A stretch of 39,212 nt of DNA from Acetobacteraceae bacterium (GTDB lineage: Bacteria > Pseudomonadota > Alphaproteobacteria > Acetobacterales > Acetobacteraceae). The DNA is taken from assembly GCA_022842185.1 (NCBI GenBank), contig JALHQB010000049.1:1-39212 (forward strand), written 5' to 3'. Both the position numbers and the translations under genes were made by a program. This document shows, piece after piece, positions 33,816 through 39,212 of this stretch. The notes under the pieces are model-generated. The model ran no database searches. It worked only from the letters and a program-made list of their open reading frames with translations, and had not been told where the DNA came from. Position 1 is the first letter of the stretch, and each line of letters opens with the position of its first letter.

Positions 33816-35414
33816 TCAGCGTGCAGCGGGGCGCAGATCCTGCGCCCGGGTCAGTTCGTCGTTGCGCGCGGTGAATTCGAAGCCGCGCCGCGCCGCCCAG
33901 ATGTTGGTCTGGATATGCAGCGGGATCACGCCGACATCGGTCATGGCGACGCGCATGCCCTCGATGACCTGTTGCTCGCGCTTCGCCTCGTCCATTTCGC
34001 CGAGGGACTGCAGCAGCAGCGCATCGACCTGCGGGTTCGAATACCGCCCGCGGTTCGATGATCCCCAGCCGCGGTCGCGGTTCACCGTCGCCATGATGTT
34101 GCGCAGCGGGTGCGACCCGTCCGGGTTCGACCCCCAGCCGATCAGGAAGGCAGAGTATTCCTGGCGCCCGGCACGGCCGACGAAGGTGGTCCAGGGCTGC
34201 GCCTCGACCGCGGTGCGCACGCCGATGCGCGTCCACATCTGGCCGATCGCCTGGATGATGCGGCTGTCGTTGATGTAGCGGTCGTTCGGCCCGTTCAGCG
34301 TGATGCGGAAGCCGTTGGGATAGCCGGCCTCGGTGAGCAGCCGCTTGGCGCCATCGGGGTCATAGGTTGCGGCCGCCAGGTTGGCGACGTAGCCGAACAC
34401 GCCTTCGGGCAGGAACTGGTTGGCCGGCACCGCCGCACCTTCCATGATCCGTTCGACGATGGCGCGGCGGTCGATCGCCATGGACAGCGCCTGGCGGACG
34501 CGCACGTCCTGCAGCGGGTTGCGACCCAGCGGCTTGCCGTCATTGTCGGTGATGAAGGGCGAGTTCTCATTCGCCGCCCGCATGAAGTCGAGGCCGAGGA
34601 AGACCAGCCGCAGCCCCACCGTCTCGTATAGCCGGACGCCGGCGTTGCGGCGCAGATTGGTCAGGTCCGAGGTCGGCACCTGGTCGATCAGGTCCACGTC
34701 GCCGGCGAGCAGCGCCGCGGTGCGTGCCGCGTCATTGGTGATCATGCGGTAGTTCACGCGCTGGAACGGCGCGCGCTCACCCCAGTACGGATCGAAACGC
34801 TCGAACTCGATGCGGTCGCCATTGCGGTGGGACACAGCGCGATAGGACCCGGTGCCGACCGCAGCGCGCAGCGCGTTGAAGTCGTCGGTCGTCGCGTTTT
34901 CCGCCGTTTCCTTGTCGATGATGCGGACATTGGTCATGTCCAGCGGCAGCAGCGGGTAAGGCGCTGTCGTATGGAAGCGGATGGTCAGCGGATCGACGAT
35001 CTCGACGCGCGCGATCGGGCGCGAATAGGCCGCGAAGGAGGACGGGCTGTTGGGCACGTTCGGCAGGCGGGCCAGGGTGAAGGCCACATCTTCCGCCGTG
35101 AAGGCATTGCCGTTGTGGAAGCGCACATTCGGCCGCAGCTTGAATTCCCACACGGTGGGTTCGACAACGCGCCATTCGGTCGCGAGGCCCGGCACCATCC
35201 GCGCGCGATTGTCGGTATTCACCAGCCGCTCGAAGATCGTGTCCGCCACGGCGTTATTGGGGGACAGCTGATGGTAATGCGGGTCGAGCGACGTCACTGG
35301 CGCACCGACAGCCATCGTTGCCGTCTGCGCCGTGACCTGCGCAGCGGAAAGCGCCAGTCCGGTTACCGCGACGGTCGCCGCGACGGCTAAACGTCGCCCA
35401 ACATTCGCCTTCAT
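33816..35414 (-). CDS. ABC importer family-5 substrate-binding protein
   Basis: 532 residues. It has a Sec signal peptide with cleavage near QVTAQ, then the SBP_bac_5 fold: SLDPHYHQLSP, EPTVWEFKLRPNVRFHNG, GTGSYRAVSHRNGDRIEFER. GGGAGG lies 7 bases before the ATG at 35414. As first gene of the minus-strand operon it supplies peptide- or opine-like ligands to the transporter. It is clearly paralogous to the divergent receptor gene. Confidence 0.95.
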   Translation of the reverse strand: MKANVGRRLAVAATVAVTGLALSAAQVTAQTATMAVGAPVTSLDPHYHQLSPNNAVADTIFERLVNTDNRARMVPGLATEWRVVEPTVWEFKLRPNVRFHNGNAFTAEDVAFTLARLPNVPNSPSSFAAYSRPIARVEIVDPLTIRFHTTAPYPLLPLDMTNVRIIDKETAENATTDDFNALRAAVGTGSYRAVSHRNGDRIEFERFDPYWGERAPFQRVNYRMITNDAARTAALLAGDVDLIDQVPTSDLTNLRRNAGVRLYETVGLRLVFLGLDFMRAANENSPFITDNDGKPLGRNPLQDVRVRQALSMAIDRRAIVERIMEGAAVPANQFLPEGVFGYVANLAAATYDPDGAKRLLTEAGYPNGFRITLNGPNDRYINDSRIIQAIGQMWTRIGVRTAVEAQPWTTFVGRAGRQEYSAFLIGWGSNPDGSHPLRNIMATVNRDRGWGSSNRGRYSNPQVDALLLQSLGEMDEAKREQQVIEGMRVAMTDVGVIPLHIQTNIWAARRGFEFTARNDELTRAQDLRPAAR

Positions 35415-35514
35415 TTTTCGCCTCCCAGGCTTCAACACGAACGCGCCTTGTAGCAGCCCGGCACAAGGGCGGCTAGGCTCGCACCAGCGCGATAACCCTG
35501 CCGGAGACCCGACC

Positions 35515-37098
35515 ATGACCCGTCTGACCATGCGGCACGCATTGCTTGCCTCAGTCCTGACCATCGGTGTCGCAGGCCCGGCTGCCGCGCAGAACCTGAC
35601 CATCGCGATCGGCGGGTCGCCGACCTCGCTTGATCCGCATTTCTACAACGCATCGCCCAATATCAGCCTGACCCAGCACCTGTTTGATCGTCTGGTGGAA
35701 CAGGATGCGACAGCCAGGCTGCGGCCAATGCTGGCGGAATCCTGGCGCGCCATCGAACCGACCGTGTGGGAGTTCAAGCTGCGCCCCGGCGTGAAGTGGC
35801 ATGACGGCCGCGACTTCACCGCAGACGACGTGGCCTTCACGCTCGAACGCGTGCCCACCGTGCGCAACAGCCCCGGATCCTTCGCCGGGCTGATCCGCGC
35901 CATCACCCGCGTCGAGGTGGTGGACCCGCTGACGCTGCGCTTCCATACCGCCGCGCCGCATCCGCTGCTGCCGACGGAACTGGCCTCGATCCAGATCATC
36001 TCCCGCCACGCCGGCACGGGGGCGGAGACGGAACAGTACAATGCCGGCACCGCGGCGGTCGGCACCGGGCCGTATCGCCTGTCAGCCTACCGTTCCGGTG
36101 ACCGCACGGAGTTCACCCGCAATGATGCCTATTGGGGCGGTGCGCAGCCATGGGCGCGGGTGTCGTATCGCTTCGTCGCCAATGACGCCGCGCGCACGGC
36201 GGCGCTGCTCGCCGGCGACGTGGACCTGATCGACCAGGTGCCGTCATCCGACCTTGCCCGGCTGCGCCGTGACCAGCGCGTCAGCCTGCATGAAATCCAG
36301 GGCCTGCGGCTGATCTACCTGATGCCGAACTACAACCGGGTGGAGGACCCGCTGTTCGTCACCGACAATGACGGCCGGCCGCTGGCGCGCAACCCGTTCC
36401 ACGACGTGCGTGTCCGCCGCGCCATGTCGATCGCCATCGACCGCCAGGCGCTGGCCGACCGCGTGATGGAAGGCACCGCCAAGCCGACCGGGCAATGGCT
36501 GCCGCCGGGGTCGTTCTCCTACAACCCGGATGTGCCGGTGCCGGCGCACGACCCGGATGGAGCGCGCCGCCTTCTGGCGGACGCAGGCTTCCCGCAGGGT
36601 TTCCGCATCACCTTGCATGCACCCAATGACCGCTATCCGAACGACGCCCGCACCGCGCAGGCGGTGGCGCAGATGTGGACGCGCATCGGTGTGCGCACCG
36701 AAGTGCAGACCCTGCCCTGGTCGACCTATGCCGCGCGCAATTCCCGCCAGGAATTCAACATGCGGATGGGCGGCTGGGGCAGCGTGACCGGCGAGGCGTC
36801 CTACATGCTGGTCAACATCTTCGGCACTTATGACCGCGAGGCGCGGCGCGGGGCGGCAAATTCGTCGCGCTACTCGAATCCCGCGCTCGATGCGCTGACG
36901 GCACGCGCGGCGGCGACGCTGGACGACACGCAGCGCGAGGCGATGCTGCGCGAAGCCGTGAAGATCGTCACGGTGGACGATGTCGCGATGCTGCCGCTGT
37001 TCCAGCTGGTGAATTTCTGGGCGACGCGGCGCGGCGTGACGTATGAAGCGCGGATGGATGAACGGACGACAGCGATGGGCGCGCGGCCTGCGAACTGA
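35515..37098 (+). CDS. Second family-5 substrate-binding protein, divergent from the operon
   Basis: 527 residues. It has a Sec signal peptide with AAAQ cleavage and the same fold. Shared stretches with the first receptor include EPTVWEFKLRP, NDAARTAALLAGDVDLIDQVP and MWTRIGVRT, so the two arose by duplication. A GGAG lies upstream of the ATG. It has no permease of its own here and may feed the adjacent ABC transporter with another ligand. The 100-base divergent region should contain both promoters. Confidence 0.95.
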   Translation: MTRLTMRHALLASVLTIGVAGPAAAQNLTIAIGGSPTSLDPHFYNASPNISLTQHLFDRLVEQDATARLRPMLAESWRAIEPTVWEFKLRPGVKWHDGRDFTADDVAFTLERVPTVRNSPGSFAGLIRAITRVEVVDPLTLRFHTAAPHPLLPTELASIQIISRHAGTGAETEQYNAGTAAVGTGPYRLSAYRSGDRTEFTRNDAYWGGAQPWARVSYRFVANDAARTAALLAGDVDLIDQVPSSDLARLRRDQRVSLHEIQGLRLIYLMPNYNRVEDPLFVTDNDGRPLARNPFHDVRVRRAMSIAIDRQALADRVMEGTAKPTGQWLPPGSFSYNPDVPVPAHDPDGARRLLADAGFPQGFRITLHAPNDRYPNDARTAQAVAQMWTRIGVRTEVQTLPWSTYAARNSRQEFNMRMGGWGSVTGEASYMLVNIFGTYDREARRGAANSSRYSNPALDALTARAAATLDDTQREAMLREAVKIVTVDDVAMLPLFQLVNFWATRRGVTYEARMDERTTAMGARPAN

Positions 37099-37146
37099 TG
37101 GTTGATGGGAGCAGGGGCAGAGCCCCATGGATGACGATGGTGCGCC

Positions 37147-37371
37147 TTGGAGAGGGGCGTTGCCCCTCTCCAAACCTCACCCCACCAAAGGCTTAAGGCC
37201 TTTGGAAACCTCCAATTGGTGCTGAACGCCGGCGGTCGGTGCCAAGAAGAATGCCTCATTCCTGGCATTTGACTGGGTGAGGAACGCCTCGTGTGACAAG
37301 CGCCAAGATCCCGCGGTCCAGGGACCCGTTGGTCCCTGGCGGGGTGGTTTGGAGGGGCAGCGCCCCTCCAA
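37147..37371 (-). repeat. Dispersed four-hairpin element, copy B (inverted relative to copy A)
   Basis: Read on the minus strand it repeats copy A: outer hairpin TTGGAGGGGC-GCT-GCCCCTCCAA (37349-37371), linker, CCAGGGACC hairpin (37318-37339), a spacer that includes GGCACCGACCGCCGGCGTTC, hairpin CCAAAGGC with GCCTTTGG (37185-37205), linker, and the 12-bp-stem hairpin (37147-37173). It is about 12 bases longer than copy A because of a small spacer difference. It fills the gap between two convergent genes. Confidence 0.87.
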
Positions 37372-37452
37372 TCTTCGCGCCTATGGGGCGCCCCCTCTCC
37401 CATGCCTGTGCCAGACGTCCCCGATCGAGATCGTCGCGCGCCTTGGCCTCCC

Positions 37453-38670
37453 TCACTCCGCCGCGACGCGCCCCGCTTCGGCGAGCCGCGCGAACCCATC
37501 GCGGGTCTGCGGCAGTTTCCGTCCCAGGATCTGTTCCGCCACCTGGGTCCGCAGCACCTGCGCGGTTCCGCCGGCAATCGCGAACATCCGCGCGTCGCGG
37601 ACGTACCGTTCCATCGGGTTGTCGCGCGAATACCCCGCCGCGCCCCAGACCTGGAGCGCGTTGTTGGTCACGCGGATCGCCATGTCGGCGGCCATCACCT
37701 TGGCCTGTGCGGCCGCGAGACGGTCCGGAAAGCCATTGGGGCCGGCCGATCGCGCTGCCCGCCACACCAGGGCGCGCGATGCCTCCAATTCGATCGACAT
37801 GTCGGCCAGCATCCACGCCAGGCCTTGGAACTCCGCGATCGGGCGGCCGAATTGCTGACGGGACTGCGCGCGGTCCAGAGCGTGGTCGAAGGCGCCCGCG
37901 GCCAGGCCCAGCGCCACTGTCGCAGCACCCACGCGCTGGCCGTTATAGGCATCCATCAGCCGCCCGAAGCCGCGCGCCCAGCCGCCGGGCGGGCGCAGCA
38001 CCATCGCATCGGGCACCACCAGCCCGCGCATGGCGATGTTGGCTTCCGGCATGCCGCGCAGGCCCATGGACGGGATGCGCTCGGCGGTCATGCCGTCCGG
38101 CATGCCATCGCCGGTGCGGGCCACGATGAAGCCGCCAATGCCGACCTCCTGGCCATCCTCGAAGGCGCGCGCGAACACCAGATGCAGGCGGGACACGCCG
38201 CCACCGGTGATCCAGGTCTTGTCGCCATCGATCACCCAATCATTGCCGCGCCGCACCGCGCGGGTGCGCATGTCGGTGGCCGCTGACCCGGCCTCGGGTT
38301 CGGTGATCAGGATGGCGGGCTTGTCGCCGGCCAGCACCAGCTCGGCGGCGATCCTTTTCTGGGATGGCGTGCCATAGGCCATGATGGCGCCGACCGCGCC
38401 CATATTCGCTTCCACCGCAATGCGCCCGCACACGGCGCAAGCCTTGGAGAATTCTTCGATCACCAGCACCGCGTCGAAATAGGACAGGCCCGGCCCACCC
38501 CATTCCTTCGGGATGGTCAGCCCGGTGAAGCCGGCCTGCTGCATCCGCGCGACCATCGGCCAGGGATATTGTTCGGCCTTGTCGGTCGCGGCGGCCTGGG
38601 CGGCGGCTTCGCGGGCCAGTTCCCGGGCGCGGTCGCGCAGGCGGGCTTCGGCTTCGGTCAGGTCGGTCAT
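37453..38670 (-). CDS. Acyl-CoA dehydrogenase-fold protein without the usual catalytic glutamate; candidate 3-sulfinopropionyl-CoA desulfinase
   Basis: 405 residues from the ATG at 38670; a GTG at 38679 would add three. The fold and flavin site are normal (ITEPEAGS, DGDKTWITGG, RQQFGRPIAEFQGL, QVWGAAGYS). The catalytic base of most members, Glu in YEGT, is replaced (IAGGTAQ). The alternative position used by isovaleryl-CoA dehydrogenase holds Gln245 (YNGQRV). An arginine, Arg83 (CGRIAVE), lies 162 residues before it. I recall Arg84 and Gln246 as the diagnostic pair in the Advenella desulfinase, same spacing. Alternatives: an uncharacterised CoA-lyase or inactive paralogue. Its start overlaps or abuts the DUF533 gene stop. 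Confidence 0.85.
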   Translation of the reverse strand: MTDLTEAEARLRDRARELAREAAAQAAATDKAEQYPWPMVARMQQAGFTGLTIPKEWGGPGLSYFDAVLVIEEFSKACAVCGRIAVEANMGAVGAIMAYGTPSQKRIAAELVLAGDKPAILITEPEAGSAATDMRTRAVRRGNDWVIDGDKTWITGGGVSRLHLVFARAFEDGQEVGIGGFIVARTGDGMPDGMTAERIPSMGLRGMPEANIAMRGLVVPDAMVLRPPGGWARGFGRLMDAYNGQRVGAATVALGLAAGAFDHALDRAQSRQQFGRPIAEFQGLAWMLADMSIELEASRALVWRAARSAGPNGFPDRLAAAQAKVMAADMAIRVTNNALQVWGAAGYSRDNPMERYVRDARMFAIAGGTAQVLRTQVAEQILGRKLPQTRDGFARLAEAGRVAAE

Positions 38671-38675
38671 GGTCG

Positions 38676-39212
38676 TCACGTTCCCCGGATGCGGCGTTCG
38701 ATGGCCTCGGTGGCCGCGCGATCGAGCTTGAGCGCGCGGGCGAAGTCATCGAGCCAGGCGCGTTCGGCGCCTTCGATGGTCGCCACGCCGGCGACGGCGG
38801 CGGCGTAGAGCTGGGCGGCGAGCATCGGGTCGGATGCCTCCCGCGCCAGGGCTTGTGCGGTGGCATCGCGGCCGAATTCGGCCAGCACCGCATCGCGGCC
38901 GGCCGGCGTCAGGCCGGCGGCATCGAGCTGGTCGGCGATGCGGGCGCGCTCGTCGGAATCGACCTGGCCGTCGGCCTTCGCGGCGGCAATCATGGCACGG
39001 AGCATCAACAGCCCCTCGCGGTCCTCCGCGGCGATCGGTGGCGGCGCGGGCAGCCCTGGCACCGGGTTCCAGGCGCCGCCTGCGGGGGCGGGCTTGGCGC
39101 TTGCCGCGCCGCCCCAGGGGTCGCCGGCCGCAGGCACGCTTGAACGCATGGGGGCCGGCTTGCGGGAGGGCGCGCGCGCCGGTGCGGTCTTTGCCGGCAC
39201 GGGTTCGCCCCA
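38676..39212 (-). CDS. DUF533/TerB-like protein, 5' end outside the window
   Basis: About 177 residues visible, running in from the window edge. A low-complexity Ala/Pro linker precedes a helical C-terminal domain (EDREGLLMLRAMIAAAKADGQVDSDERARI ... ending ERRIRGT), of the DUF533 (YebE) type related to the TerB fold. The family's N terminus, usually Gly-rich with a membrane helix, would lie beyond 39212. A GTG at 39200 is an in-frame start but is unlikely to be the real one. Function unknown. Confidence 0.8.
   Translation of the reverse strand, partial: WGEPVPAKTAPARAPSRKPAPMRSSVPAAGDPWGGAASAKPAPAGGAWNPVPGLPAPPPIAAEDREGLLMLRAMIAAAKADGQVDSDERARIADQLDAAGLTPAGRDAVLAEFGRDATAQALAREASDPMLAAQLYAAAVAGVATIEGAERAWLDDFARALKLDRAATEAIERRIRGT

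Overview
This 39.2 kb window looks like chromosomal DNA of a high-GC alphaproteobacterium. The CtrA/ChpT cell-cycle regulators, the acpXL-type lipid A cluster, the Bug-type solute receptor and the hybrid CheA together suggest a member of the Rhodospirillales, most likely Acetobacteraceae (Roseomonas-like). That placement rests on gene content and family resemblance, not on a search. Coding density is high, many neighbouring genes overlap by 1 to 4 bases, and no phage, transposase, CRISPR or rRNA gene is visible.

Layout. Bases 1-3828 (minus strand) hold a Rid-family protein, a small lipoprotein, the redox chaperone Hsp33, a redoxin-like/2OG-Fe(II) oxygenase fusion and DsbB. Bases 4012-6253 (plus) hold a Bug-type periplasmic receptor, a glutathione transferase and a cupin. 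A tRNA-Leu(CAA) follows at 6501-6585. At 6749-9105 a YcaC-like hydrolase and a LysR regulator diverge, with a flavin reductase-like gene after the regulator. A ClC transporter gene runs back at 9113-10441.

Bases 10599-16289 carry a six-gene set in the order known from rhizobia for making and attaching a very-long-chain fatty acid to lipid A: acpXL, fabZXL, fabF2XL, fabF1XL, adh2XL, lpxXL. A 600-base block of hairpin repeats splits it between the fourth and fifth genes. An alpha/beta hydrolase follows. Bases 17454-24381 join ctrA (plus) to a convergent cheA-cheW-cheY-cheB-cheR operon (minus), with chpT just upstream of cheA, so two components of the CckA-ChpT-CtrA relay bracket the chemotaxis genes.

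Bases 24457-29822 (plus) hold a DUF3553 small protein, a TauE/SafE-type permease, moaA, a small membrane protein, a nitrilase-family amidase, NAD kinase and an MFS transporter. Bases 29835-37098 form a peptide-type ABC importer (two ATPases, two permeases, one receptor) with a second, paralogous receptor gene diverging from the first. The window closes on the minus strand with an acyl-CoA dehydrogenase-fold protein lacking the usual catalytic glutamate and a partial DUF533/TerB-like protein.

The most unusual material is (1) a dispersed, apparently undescribed repeat whose two ends are inverted double-hairpin modules, present as two near-complete copies in opposite orientation plus fragments, with compensatory changes in the stems; (2) the acyl-CoA dehydrogenase-like protein with the active-site pattern I recall for 3-sulfinopropionyl-CoA desulfinases; (3) the ctrA/che/chpT grouping; and (4) the acpXL cluster with one ketosynthase partner that has lost its active-site cysteine.
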